A stretch of DNA of 64,000 nt from positions 1-64,000 of the forward strand of contig NZ_FNJC01000003.1 in NCBI RefSeq assembly GCF_900104305.1, read 5' to 3'. The notes below the pieces were generated by a model. The model had not been told where the DNA came from. It saw nothing but the letters and a program-made list of their open reading frames with translations, and did no database searches. This stretch comes from Filomicrobium insigne. Its GTDB lineage: Bacteria; Pseudomonadota; Alphaproteobacteria; Rhizobiales; Hyphomicrobiaceae. A program made the position numbers and the translations under genes. Positions 18,197-26,636 of this stretch are shown one piece after another (within the stretch, counting starts at the first letter, position 1; the number at the start of each line of letters is the position of its first letter).

Positions 18197-18403
18197 TCAC
18201 TGATCGGACATGAAGCCCGCGATTATGAAAAACACCACGCTAAGCACAGTGAGGACGTATCCCACCACCGTCAAGGAGCGTGATGCTTTTGTGGGTTCGT
18301 CCGGCTTCGCCATATAGCTGCCGGCCGTAACGAGAAGCGCACCGGTGATCGCCAATGCGATGACCACCGGGCGCTGCGTTATCAGAGCTAGAAACTCTAG
18401 CAC
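18197..18403 (-). CDS. Small two-helix membrane protein
   Basis: A 68-aa protein with two predicted membrane helices (about 12-30 and 46-64) joined by a short polar loop with several Lys, Pro and Glu. It sits 46 bases upstream of the GldFG-type ATPase and 36 bases after the MSA-importer ATPase, on the same strand. I do not recognise the family. Helix pattern and codon use support a real gene. It might belong to either transporter. Confidence 0.65.
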   Translation of the reverse strand: MLEFLALITQRPVVIALAITGALLVTAGSYMAKPDEPTKASRSLTVVGYVLTVLSVVFFIIAGFMSDQ

Positions 18404-18439
18404 GTGTTTCTACTTCCGTAACTTCTTCTACCGATCCGA

Positions 18440-19327
18440 CTAGGCATTCGGCTGTGCAGTGTAGTTCTCGGTGAAGTCCGAAGACACACCCGTCGACGAG
18501 AAGCTGCGCATCGCCTCGTCATGCAGGATGCTCATAGCCTCGCGTTTATAGTCATAAGCTTCTTGCGAGTTGAGCATCGAGTAGTGACGTGGGCGCGGCA
18601 ACCGGATGTCGATCACCTTGCGGACCTGCGCTGGCCGGTTGGACAGAATAACCAGACGGTCTGCGAGGAAGATCGCTTCATCGATTTCTGAAGTCACGAA
18701 CAAGTTCGTACGGTGGTTTTCTTCAAACAACCGCAAGAAGAATTCCTGCATCAGACCACGAGACATGGCGTCCAGACCACGGAACGGTTCGTCCATGATC
18801 AGGATGCTTGGCTTGTTGATCAGCGCGCGTGCAAGTTCTGCACGGCGTTGCATGCCGCCCGAAAGCTGAAGGGGATACTTGTGCATGAACTCATAAAGAC
18901 CAACCTTCGCCAGCAGGCGTTCGGCTTCGTCTTTAAGTTCCTTGCCCCGCATGTCTCCGCGCAGCTTGGGACCAAATACAACGTTTTCGTACGTGGTCTG
19001 CCACGGCATCAAAGCCGTTTCCTGGAAAACGACCATGCGGTCTTTGCCAGGTCCCGTTACGCGCTTGCCGTCCAGTAGAATCTCACCGCTGTCTGGCCGT
19101 TCGAAACCGGCGATGAGATTGACCAACGTGGACTTGCCGCAACCTGACGGCCCCACCACAACGGTGAGGTCGCCCGGCGTTAGCTCAAAGCTAATGTCCT
19201 CGATAACGGTCTGCTCGTCCCACTCTTCACCGTAGGACTTGGAAACGTTCCGCAACTCGACCTTGGACTTACCAATGGCATAGTCCTTGGACGCGGCGGC
19301 TGCTCCTTTGGAGTTCTCTTGTTGCAT
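18440..19327 (-). CDS. MSA importer ATPase 2 (switch histidine lost)
   Basis: This 295-aa ATPase is of the nitrate/sulfonate/taurine class. Walker A GPSGCGKST is at 59-67, the Q-loop (VVFQ) at 99-102, signature LSGGM at 155-159 and Walker B LIMDEP at 176-181. The switch region, normally THD, reads TSE (T212, S213, E214), so the catalytic histidine is gone. The second ATPase of the operon (20271-21152) has the opposite defect, which suggests the two pair up. It ends the operon msmE-permease-ATPase-permease-ATPase. MSA as substrate is inferred from the divergent monooxygenase genes. Confidence 0.9.
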   Translation of the reverse strand: MQQENSKGAAAASKDYAIGKSKVELRNVSKSYGEEWDEQTVIEDISFELTPGDLTVVVGPSGCGKSTLVNLIAGFERPDSGEILLDGKRVTGPGKDRMVVFQETALMPWQTTYENVVFGPKLRGDMRGKELKDEAERLLAKVGLYEFMHKYPLQLSGGMQRRAELARALINKPSILIMDEPFRGLDAMSRGLMQEFFLRLFEENHRTNLFVTSEIDEAIFLADRLVILSNRPAQVRKVIDIRLPRPRHYSMLNSQEAYDYKREAMSILHDEAMRSFSSTGVSSDFTENYTAQPNA

Positions 19328-19376
19328 TTTTTGCTACCTTTTCTTGAACACTCGGTCACGAATTATGGACACGAGG

Positions 19377-20243
19377 TCAGAACATCCGTTTCCAGGGCAT
19401 GAACCAGTCTCCGAGCGCACGGATCGCGGATGATGACAGGAAGCCCGCAATACCGATCGAGATCATGCCGACGACGATCTGCGTAAGCGAGCCGCCCATG
19501 TACGAGTTCCAGATGAAGAACCCGAGGCCGCCGCCACCCTGCGTACCACCGCCCGAGATCATCTCGGCCGCAAGAACGACTTCCCACGTAATACCCATGC
19601 CGACTGCAGCACCGGTGAAGATCGAAGGCAGCGTAGCGGGCAGGACGATCCGCGAGAACAGGTGCCACTGCGATGCGCCCATGGACTGCGCGGCGCGCAG
19701 GTAGCGAACATCGATAGATCTTGCGCCACCAAGCACGTTGATCACGATCGTAAAGAACGCACCAAGGAACGTAACGAATGCGATCGACATTTCGTTGGTG
19801 GGCCAGAAGATCAGAGAAGCGGGAACCCACGCCAGCGGCGGAATTGGACGAAGGATCTCAAAGGGTGGGAAGAACAAGTCGCGGAAGTACTTGTTCACGG
19901 CAAGAAGCAGGCCGAACGGAATACCGAGGGCCATAGCCACCAAGAAGCCCGACAAAACGCGCCGGAAGCTTTCATACCAGCTGTTCCAGTAACCAGCCTT
20001 CGGTAGAACCTCGAGCCAGGCAACTGCGACATCCGTTGGTGGAGGGATGAGACCGACAAAAGGAACGGTCCATGCTTCACCGAGCCATTCGTCCATCCGG
20101 GACCCAACTTCCCAGACACACAGGAACACGATGACGGCGGTGACACCGCGCCAGAAAGAAACATTTTGGATAAGTTTCTCCAGCTTCGAGCGGCGACGCG
20201 GCAATGCGTAGGCGCCTGAGCTGGATTGTGCGACATCAGTCAT
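19377..20243 (-). CDS. MSA importer permease 2
   Basis: This 288-aa inner-membrane permease of the SsuC/TauC class has about six helices and the ABC-contact loop near residues 170-200 (RAAQSMGASQWHLFSRIVLP). It is one of two different permeases in the operon, so the transmembrane channel is probably a heterodimer. The ATG at 20243 is 27 bases after the stop of the preceding ATPase gene. Substrate is assigned by context only. Confidence 0.92.
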   Translation of the reverse strand: MTDVAQSSSGAYALPRRRSKLEKLIQNVSFWRGVTAVIVFLCVWEVGSRMDEWLGEAWTVPFVGLIPPPTDVAVAWLEVLPKAGYWNSWYESFRRVLSGFLVAMALGIPFGLLLAVNKYFRDLFFPPFEILRPIPPLAWVPASLIFWPTNEMSIAFVTFLGAFFTIVINVLGGARSIDVRYLRAAQSMGASQWHLFSRIVLPATLPSIFTGAAVGMGITWEVVLAAEMISGGGTQGGGGLGFFIWNSYMGGSLTQIVVGMISIGIAGFLSSSAIRALGDWFMPWKRMF

Positions 20244-20270
20244 GACTTTGTTTCGACTCCCCGCTCTTAG

Positions 20271-21152
20271 TTACGCAAGCTCGCGTTCGCCGGCTTCGAA
20301 CGCTTTGATTGCTTCTTCGTGGACGGCTTCGTTGACTTCTTCCATGAGCACCCGGAATTGCTCGGAGGATTGCACGGCGTAGGAACGTGGCCGTGGAATG
20401 TCGACGTTAACCGTCTTCTTCAATTGGCACGGACGTGTCGTGACGATATGCACCTTGTCGCCAAGGAAAATTGCTTCTTCGAGGTCGTGGGTAATGAAGA
20501 AGATCGTCACCTTCGTGCGGTCATAGGTCTCGAGCAGTGACTCGTGCATGATAGATTTCGTCAGCGCGTCCATCGCTCGGTACGGCTCATCGAGCAGCAG
20601 AACTTTGGGATCGTTGATCAATGCGCGTACGATTTCGGCACGCCGTGCCATACCTGATGACACTTCGCCCGGATACTTGTTGCCAACGTCGCCGAGACCA
20701 GCGTCGGCAAGCATATGTCGAGCCTTTTCCATCGCGAGGGACTTGGACAGCGCGCCCTGCACGATAGGACCGTAGGCAACGTTTTCAGCCAGCGTTTTCC
20801 ATGGGAACAGAGCACCGTGCTGGAACACGACCATGCGATCTGCGCCCTGTTTGGCTTTTGGCTTGCCTGGACCGCAAAGAAGTTCGCCATCCAGACGGAT
20901 TTCACCGGAGGTAATGGAGTGGAAGCCGGCGATCGCGTTGAGTAGGGTTGTCTTCCCGCAACCAGACGGCCCGACGATCATGCAGACTTCACCGCCTGCA
21001 ATCTCCATGGAGGCATTGTCAACGGCCATCACGTTGACGCCCTCGGGATCGTAAATCTTGGTAACGTTGCGGATGCTGATAGCGCCCTTCAAAGCTTGCT
21101 CAGGCTTCTTATGCGGCGTTCCAGCTTCGGAAAATGGAGCGGACACGTTCAT
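20271..21152 (-). CDS. MSA importer ATPase 1 (degenerate signature)
   Basis: This 293-aa ATPase has Walker A GPSGCGKTT (61-69), Q-loop VVFQ, Walker B LLLDEP (185-190) and an intact switch (T221, H222, D223). The signature, normally LSGGQ, is VSSGM (164-168), with the conserved leucine and the first glycine lost. Together with the sister ATPase this gives one complete and one incomplete ATP site if they heterodimerise. The start at 21152 (MNVSAPF) is preferred over the open frame to 21224, because the longer form overlaps the upstream permease gene and begins with an Arg-Ala run. Confidence 0.9.
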   Translation of the reverse strand: MNVSAPFSEAGTPHKKPEQALKGAISIRNVTKIYDPEGVNVMAVDNASMEIAGGEVCMIVGPSGCGKTTLLNAIAGFHSITSGEIRLDGELLCGPGKPKAKQGADRMVVFQHGALFPWKTLAENVAYGPIVQGALSKSLAMEKARHMLADAGLGDVGNKYPGEVSSGMARRAEIVRALINDPKVLLLDEPYRAMDALTKSIMHESLLETYDRTKVTIFFITHDLEEAIFLGDKVHIVTTRPCQLKKTVNVDIPRPRSYAVQSSEQFRVLMEEVNEAVHEEAIKAFEAGERELA

Positions 21153-21187
21153 GAGATTTCTGTGCCTTTCGACTTTTATGTTTTCGA

Positions 21188-22075
21188 TCAGCGACCTTGA
21201 AGCGCGAGCTCGCGCACGTGCCACTGCATGAGATAGTTACCCAGGCTGCGTACCAGGATGGAGGTAAGCCAGCCGATGAGGCCTAGCGTGAGCATGCCGA
21301 TCACCATCGGAATGGTGACGCTGTTCACGTAGGAGTCGACGATGAGATAGCCGAGACCGTGATCACCGGAGACCATTTCAGCAGCAACCAGCGAGAACCA
21401 AGCCACACCGATTGAAATCTGAAGGCCCGTAAAGATGAATGGCAGAGCTCCGGGAACGACGACGTTCTTGAAGATGTCCCAGTTGCTGGAACCAAGGCAG
21501 CCGGCGGCGCGGAAATACTCTTCGTCGATCGACTCCACGCCAAGCATCGTGTTGAGCGTGGTAACGAAGAGCGAAGCCAGCGTTGCCAGGAAGATAACGG
21601 GTGCCTCAAAGCCTGGGAGCATGAGAATAGCCAATGGAACCCAAGCAAGGATAGGAATTGGCCGGAGCGTCTCAAGAATTGGGAAGATATAATCCCGGAT
21701 CTTCTTAGACCAGCCCATGAAGAGCCCCAGAGGAACACCTACGCCGGTGGCGATTGCGAAAGCGATCGCGATGCGCCGACAGCTCACATAGATGTGATTC
21801 CAGTAGGCTTCCGTGAAGATGGAAATACCCTGGAAGGGCTCGGGCGAGAACCAGTCGCGGGCGACTGCGACTGGACCGGGGATCTTATCAAAGCGGTCTA
21901 CGCGTAGTCCCTCGCACAATAACCAGTAGACGAAGATCCACAGGCCGACACCGGCGATCGTGAGGTACGGCGTCGGAGTAGAAAAAGATTTCTTCAGCCG
22001 GTAAAGAAATAGCGCGAACCCCTTGGGAGGGGCGGTGCGCCGCGTATTTTTTGATTTTGATGCTGCTTGAGCCAT
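21188..22075 (-). CDS. MSA importer permease 1
   Basis: This 295-aa permease of the SsuC/TauC class has about six helices and the ABC-contact loop (RAAGCLGSSNWDIFKNVVVP, about 180-200). The N-terminus is a 30-residue basic cytoplasmic tail. ATG at 22075 is chosen; a GTG at 22087 is possible but sits on top of the ribosome site. It is the first gene after the msmE hairpins and differs clearly from the second permease, implying a two-permease importer. Confidence 0.92.
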   Translation of the reverse strand: MAQAASKSKNTRRTAPPKGFALFLYRLKKSFSTPTPYLTIAGVGLWIFVYWLLCEGLRVDRFDKIPGPVAVARDWFSPEPFQGISIFTEAYWNHIYVSCRRIAIAFAIATGVGVPLGLFMGWSKKIRDYIFPILETLRPIPILAWVPLAILMLPGFEAPVIFLATLASLFVTTLNTMLGVESIDEEYFRAAGCLGSSNWDIFKNVVVPGALPFIFTGLQISIGVAWFSLVAAEMVSGDHGLGYLIVDSYVNSVTIPMVIGMLTLGLIGWLTSILVRSLGNYLMQWHVRELALQGR

Positions 22076-22175
22076 GGTGAAGCGCACTTTCCAGCTTTAG
22101 GACTCGCCGTTTAGGTCGAGCTTTTGGGGCGTAATGCGGCCCGGTTTCTTTCTGTGTCTTAGGGGTGGTTTGTGA

Positions 22176-22258
22176 GCCGGATTGAGTGTCGCGCGTCTTC
22201 GACGTCTTTTTCACCCAATCCGGCCACTTTAGGTCGGAGCCTCCGCAAAGGCTCCGAC
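22176..22258 (-). promoter_or_regulatory. Two hairpins between msmE and the importer permease
   Basis: Directly after the msmE stop there is a perfect 9-bp stem with an 8-base loop (22233-22241 with 22250-22258), then a 9-bp inverted repeat with a longer loop (22176-22184 with 22216-22224). Neither has a clean U-run on the minus strand except a short run near 22206. Such hairpins usually protect the binding-protein mRNA and reduce expression of the genes behind it. Confidence 0.65.
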
Positions 22259-22271
22259 AATCGGCTTCGGC

Positions 22272-23408
22272 TTACTGCTTGAAGTCCGACATGGGGCGCG
22301 TCTTGACCTCACCGAGAGGCGCCGACAGCCCCCGCTCTTTCATCAGTTCCTCGGCAAATTGGAACTGCATGGCGTCAGGCCGAATTTTCTCTTCGGCTGC
22401 GGGCTTTTGAGGCAGGCTGTACAGATACGCAGTCGCATCATCAAGAAGCTTTTTCACGCGATCCGTTGCAACAAAATCGAGCCGAATCTTGGTCTGACCC
22501 ACCTGGGGCTCAGCGCCGCCGTAAAGAGCAGCCCACAAAATTTTACGGTCGATTTGCTCGGTTTGCTGCTCTGCCATCTTCGAAACGGCGTCGGCATTGT
22601 TGAGGTCAGCAAGAAAGAGCTGCGCGTCAAGCTCGGCATTGAGCCAACCTTTAACGACGTCAGGGCGTTGTTGGATCAGGTCATTGAGCATGACCATGAA
22701 GCCGCCGTCGACAATGTCGAAATCTTCACCCGAAGCCACGCGGCGGGCGATACCCTTCAGCTCGATCTTGCTGGCTGTGGGTTCCCAGATGGCGGCGGCA
22801 TCAAGCTTTTTCGCTGTGAAGTTGGTGGTGATTACCTCGATGCTCTGGTTCAGGTACCGCTTTGGTTTGATGCCCGTAATGTCGAACGCGCGACGGGCAA
22901 AACGGTCGGTGCAGGCGCCGAACGGTGCGGAAATGGTTTTGCCATCCATCCACTTGACCGCATCCGTACCGGACTTGAATTCCGGGGCGTCGTTGCGGAC
23001 GAGAAAGATGTTGCACTGTTGCTTCGAGGTACCCAGCGTGGAGACGATGCGGATATCGGTGCCGCCACGGTTGGGAAGGTTGCGGAATGTGGCAGCGATC
23101 GCCGGCATATCGCCGACATACCCGATGTGCTGCTTTTCACCGGTCATCGCGTTCACGATAACCGCACCCTGCAGACCGACTTGGAAATCAGCCGTAGAGC
23201 CTTCAGGTAAGTATTTCTTCCAGAGTTCTTTGCCGTTGACGACAATACCGGACCAAGAACCCGTGTAGTACGGCTGATAGCCTACGACGAGATTAACCGG
23301 TTCTCCGGCCTTGCCAAACTGAACATCGGCGGAGCTAGGGGCCGACGCAAGCAGCATAGCTGCCGACGCGAGGGCAGCTGACGTAACGCTTTTCGCAAAC
23401 AATTTCAT
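22272..23408 (-). CDS. msmE: MSA importer periplasmic binding protein MsmE
   Basis: This 378-aa solute-binding protein resembles the SsuA/TauA/NrtA group. A signal peptide of about 28 residues ends at SSA-DVQF. ATG at 23408 follows ggagg. It opens the importer operon and is divergent from msmA, as expected of the msm transport operon in MSA-using methylotrophs. A lone CNIF and GACTD give two cysteines that could form a disulfide. The name msmE rests on context and general family match; a taurine or alkanesulfonate binding protein cannot be excluded from sequence alone. Confidence 0.85.
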   Translation of the reverse strand: MKLFAKSVTSAALASAAMLLASAPSSADVQFGKAGEPVNLVVGYQPYYTGSWSGIVVNGKELWKKYLPEGSTADFQVGLQGAVIVNAMTGEKQHIGYVGDMPAIAATFRNLPNRGGTDIRIVSTLGTSKQQCNIFLVRNDAPEFKSGTDAVKWMDGKTISAPFGACTDRFARRAFDITGIKPKRYLNQSIEVITTNFTAKKLDAAAIWEPTASKIELKGIARRVASGEDFDIVDGGFMVMLNDLIQQRPDVVKGWLNAELDAQLFLADLNNADAVSKMAEQQTEQIDRKILWAALYGGAEPQVGQTKIRLDFVATDRVKKLLDDATAYLYSLPQKPAAEEKIRPDAMQFQFAEELMKERGLSAPLGEVKTRPMSDFKQ

Positions 23409-24186
23409 TCGTTTCCTCCAGAAACATTGTGTGACAGCGCCAAAGCTTCTTTATTTTTTTATTCAACTTTTCGGATGACGGCGGTTTGCGCTTTGCCCGT
23501 CACCCAGCTTTGGGCGGTTTGTTTTTTTGCCTTTCTGTGCAGTTCTCCCTTCTATGCATCCCCGACGATGCGGTTGAGTTCAACGCGGCGGCCATCTTAT
23601 TGTTTTTAAACGATAAATACCGCCTCTATTCGGTCGTGTTTTCAGTGTCTGCACGAGTGCTTAACGACACTGAGACACTGCAAAGCAATTCCTGATCAGA
23701 ACTCGCAAAGTGAATCCCGCAACGTGGTGCAATTGCGCCGTGTAAAACCATGACCTGTAAAATTGTTCGTTTTGATCTCCTCATATCTCAAGCCTATCAA
23801 GGTTGGGCCAACATCCATATTGCCGAATATGATTAGCCTTCCGTCGCTCGCCCCTGCGGAGGCGCGAGCCCGTAGAATGAGCCCGGTTTGCGGGGCTTTG
23901 CAAACCCAAATTACCCTCGGCGAACCAGCTAATATCTGATTTGCAAGTTCGATCATGTGATAGGAACTTTTAATCCCATCGATATGGCGACTCCCACTCT
24001 TCTTTGTTATTTAAGATAGACATGAACCGGCCGTGTATCCGCCAAGTGTCTGCAGTGATTGATACTTGGAGACTGGAAAACACGGAGCGGCGGCGGAGGC
24101 GGCCGATAGTCGGCCTTCCGAAGGATTTGTCTGCGACATGCGTCCGCGCGACAGGAATTAACATCCGGACGCTTGAGGAGGAACTG
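23409..24186. promoter_or_regulatory. Divergent msmE / msmA control region
   Basis: These 778 bases are A/T-richer than the genes around them and hold no supported gene. They must carry promoters for both msm operons. Visible elements are an 11-base palindromic site gttgggccaac (23802-23812), a perfect 6-bp inverted repeat catatt-gccg-aatatg (23816-23831), and an inverted repeat of cagtgtc/gacactg near 23646-23676. The frame of msmA is open back to 24004, but the product is Arg-rich and lacks a ribosome site. Confidence 0.6.
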
Positions 24187-25458
24187 ATGCCAGCAAGGAA
24201 TCACAGTCAGTGGACCGCGGAACCACCGCTCCAACAGGGTGAGTGGGTTGATAGCCGGATCTACTCGGACCAGGAGATCTTCGAGGAAGAGAACGAAAAG
24301 CTCTTTAAGCATATTTGGGTGCCCGTTTGTCACGAGTCTGAGCTGCCAAATGCTTACGACTTCCGCACGACGAGCATCGCGCGTGAGCCGATTATTATCG
24401 TTCGTGGTGCCGACAATGAAGTTCGCGCCTTTCTGAACGTCTGTCCGCACCGTGGCATGATGATTGAGCGTCGCCCGTCAGGTAGCTTCCTCGAGGGGCA
24501 GCCGTCCGGTAACCCCAAGCGCATGACCTGCATGTTCCACGCATGGCAGTTCGACATGAAGGGCAACTGCGTATACGTCGCCCGTGAGCAGGAAGGTTAT
24601 CAGGATCGTCTTTGCAAAGAGAACGTCGGTCTCCGTCGTCTTCGTTGCGAAGTTAAGTTCGGTGGTTTTGTCTGGGTCAACCTGGATGATAGCCCAAAGG
24701 TGTCGCTCGAAGAGTGGGCTGGCCCCGCATTCGAATGCCTCCGCGAGACGCTCGATGCCGAGCCGCTCGAGGTTTTCCACTATCACAAGGCGATCGTGAA
24801 TACGAACTACAAGCTGTGGCATGACACCAACAGCGAGTTCTATCACGACTTCATGCACTACCATAACCGCGTGACCGGCTTTAACGATGCGTACTTCGCA
24901 CGCAAAAACGAAGCCTTCGATAACGGTCACGTTGTTGTTGGTACGTTCACCGTGAACTACGAGAACTACGAAGGGTTCGAAAGCCGCGCGGAACTGTCGT
25001 TCCCGCATCTGCCGCCGAACCAGTGGTACATGATCGACTTGTTCCCGGGCTTCAACTTCAACCTGCGCGGTTCTGCGCTGCGTTGTGACACTGTTACGCC
25101 CTTGGGTCCCAATCAGGTTTTGATCGAGTTCCGTGGGCTTGGCTTGAAGCGTGATACGCCGGAAGAGCGCATGACGCGTATCAACCACCACAACTCCATC
25201 TGGGGTCCGTTCGGTCGTAACCTGCACGAAGACCTTGTTGGTGTTGTTGGTCAGGGCGCTACGATGGCTCCAAAGTCTGAGCCCCGTCGCATTCTCCATG
25301 GTCGTCAGGAAAACCAGACGATCCACGACGAGAACGGCATGCGTCACTACTACGAAGAGTGGGGCCGTTGGATCAACCGTTCGCCAACGAACCCGACGCA
25401 GCCTTACACGCCGCGCGCCGGGGCTGCTGGTGACGCTGCAGTAGCAGCGGCTGAGTAA
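24187..25458 (+). CDS. msmA: Methanesulfonate monooxygenase hydroxylase, large subunit
   Basis: This 423-aa Rieske oxygenase alpha subunit is part of the enzyme that converts methanesulfonate to formaldehyde and sulfite. The Rieske ligands are C86, H88, C115 and H118: 26 residues separate the two halves, whereas ordinary Rieske oxygenases have 15-17. The x26 spacing is the known mark of MsmA. The mononuclear iron region is around E217, H220 and H224. ATG at 24187 has a perfect ribosome site (gaggag), which settles the start over the longer open frame. Codon choice (CGT, GGT, AAC) suggests high expression. Two strong hairpins follow. Confidence 0.95.
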   Translation: MPARNHSQWTAEPPLQQGEWVDSRIYSDQEIFEEENEKLFKHIWVPVCHESELPNAYDFRTTSIAREPIIIVRGADNEVRAFLNVCPHRGMMIERRPSGSFLEGQPSGNPKRMTCMFHAWQFDMKGNCVYVAREQEGYQDRLCKENVGLRRLRCEVKFGGFVWVNLDDSPKVSLEEWAGPAFECLRETLDAEPLEVFHYHKAIVNTNYKLWHDTNSEFYHDFMHYHNRVTGFNDAYFARKNEAFDNGHVVVGTFTVNYENYEGFESRAELSFPHLPPNQWYMIDLFPGFNFNLRGSALRCDTVTPLGPNQVLIEFRGLGLKRDTPEERMTRINHHNSIWGPFGRNLHEDLVGVVGQGATMAPKSEPRRILHGRQENQTIHDENGMRHYYEEWGRWINRSPTNPTQPYTPRAGAAGDAAVAAAE

Positions 25459-25461
25459 TCC

Positions 25462-25512
25462 CAGGCGGGCTTGTGCCCGCCTGCATCGGGCGGCCCGGCA
25501 TTGGGCCGCCCG
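25462..25512 (+). promoter_or_regulatory. Two strong hairpins between msmA and msmB
   Basis: Right after the msmA stop are a 9-bp stem with a 4-base loop (25462-25470 with 25475-25483) and a 10-bp stem with a 6-base loop (25487-25496 with 25503-25512). No U-run follows, so they look like mRNA-stabilising or partial-termination structures. An 11-base direct repeat (25508-25518 and 25564-25574) overlaps the second hairpin. Confidence 0.75.
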
Positions 25513-25644
25513 TATTGATCACCGCAAGCGTACTTTGAAAGATGACAGTCAGCAGAGATCTACGCCCGTATTGACGGATCTCTTCTACGCACCCGGGATA
25601 CGGGTATTGACTGTCGGCACTTTGGCTTCTTGGGAGGACCACTA

Positions 25645-26136
25645 ATGAATAAGAACGGCGCAGACGCCGCATCGAAAGTGCGCGATACGATCTATCGCGC
25701 GACTGTTGCGCTGGATGATGAGAAGTGGAACGACTGGCTCGGTCTTTGCGACGAGAGCTTTCATTATGCCATCACGGCCTTCAGCCCTGAAATCAATAAG
25801 GACATGATCTACCTGCAGGGCAGCCGGAAGGAGATGGAAACCCTCGTAAGCCATCTGCCGAAGCACAATACGGACCATTCCTGGTTGCGTCGCCACACGT
25901 CCGTCTACACCGTGGATGTCGAAGATGATAAGGCGACCGCGGTTAGCTCGTTTGTCGTCTATATGAACGTGTTGGATGGCTTCAATTCGCATATCGAGGC
26001 CGGTGAAAGCCGCCTGTTCCTGACCGGCAAGTACTACGATACGTTTAAGCTGGACAACGGTGAGGCCAAGTTTGTGAAGCGGGAAGTCAAAATCGACAAC
26101 CGCCGCCTCGATAAGGGTTCGCACTGGCCAATCTAA
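25645..26136 (+). CDS. msmB: Methanesulfonate monooxygenase hydroxylase, small subunit
   Basis: This 163-aa protein matches the ring-hydroxylating dioxygenase beta subunit fold (cystatin-like cone) that packs against the Rieske alpha subunit. Typical length for the family is 160-190. ATG at 25645 has an excellent ribosome site (gggagg). It lies 186 bases after msmA with two hairpins in between. It has no catalytic metal site, as usual for beta subunits; its role is structural. The msmABCD order is that of Methylosulfonomonas. Confidence 0.93.
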   Translation: MNKNGADAASKVRDTIYRATVALDDEKWNDWLGLCDESFHYAITAFSPEINKDMIYLQGSRKEMETLVSHLPKHNTDHSWLRRHTSVYTVDVEDDKATAVSSFVVYMNVLDGFNSHIEAGESRLFLTGKYYDTFKLDNGEAKFVKREVKIDNRRLDKGSHWPI

Positions 26137-26195
26137 GGCCGCGATCCTACGCCCTAGAGCAAAAAGCTACTATTCTGGGATGACACCGTCCGTAT

Positions 26196-26218
26196 CGGGC
26201 AGCGAACAAAGCTGCCCG
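26196..26218 (+). promoter_or_regulatory. Hairpin between msmB and msmC
   Basis: A perfect 8-bp stem (26196-26203 with 26211-26218) with a 7-base loop lies between the msmB stop and the msmC start. There is no U-run; it is the second of three inter-gene hairpin sites in this operon. Confidence 0.65.
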
Positions 26219-26249
26219 TTAGGCGCCTCGTGTCCGAAAGGGAAAACTT

Positions 26250-26627
26250 ATGAGCTGGATCAAAGTGTGTGCGGCTTCGGACGTACCAAAAAACACCTGT
26301 CACAAGGTGTGGGTTGAGGGCATCTCGGTGCTCGTCGTCAACTATGGAGAGGGGTTCCGGGTTATGCCGCCGATTTGCCCTCACATGGAAGAACCGCTGG
26401 AAGAGTCCGGTGTCGTCGCGAATTGTGTGCTTACATGCACCAAACACCTGTGGGCGTGGGACTTGCGCACGCTCGAGATGGACGGTAGCGAGACTGAGAA
26501 GCCGTTGAAGACCTATGACGTCAAGGAAGAAAACGGCGACGTCTATGCCTTCATCGAGGGTGAGATCGTCTATGAGTTCGACGACGAAGACGATATGGAC
26601 GACGACTCCTTCTTCACGAACGCCTAA
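26250..26627 (+). CDS. msmC: Methanesulfonate monooxygenase Rieske ferredoxin
   Basis: This 125-aa soluble Rieske ferredoxin passes electrons from the MsmD reductase to the MsmAB hydroxylase. Ligands are C43, H45, C63 and H66 with the ordinary spacing of 17 residues, in contrast to MsmA. The protein ends in an acidic tail (DDEDDMDDD) of about 15 residues, likely a docking surface for its basic partners. It lies 113 bases after msmB. A hairpin with a U-run follows. Confidence 0.94.
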   Translation: MSWIKVCAASDVPKNTCHKVWVEGISVLVVNYGEGFRVMPPICPHMEEPLEESGVVANCVLTCTKHLWAWDLRTLEMDGSETEKPLKTYDVKEENGDVYAFIEGEIVYEFDDEDDMDDDSFFTNA

Positions 26628-26636
26628 CGCGAACGG

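Noticed and set aside
19328-22087. Taurine or general alkanesulfonate importer instead of an MSA importer
   Set aside because: Not excluded by sequence, but no tauD, ssuD or other desulfonase is present, whereas msmABCD is divergent from it.
22359-23210. 283-codon plus-strand frame opposite msmE
   Set aside because: Antisense to a clearly real binding-protein gene, with no start signal.
24004-24186. N-terminal extension of msmA
   Set aside because: The extra 61 residues are Arg-rich and without a ribosome site, while the ATG at 24187 has gaggag at ideal distance and matches the family start.
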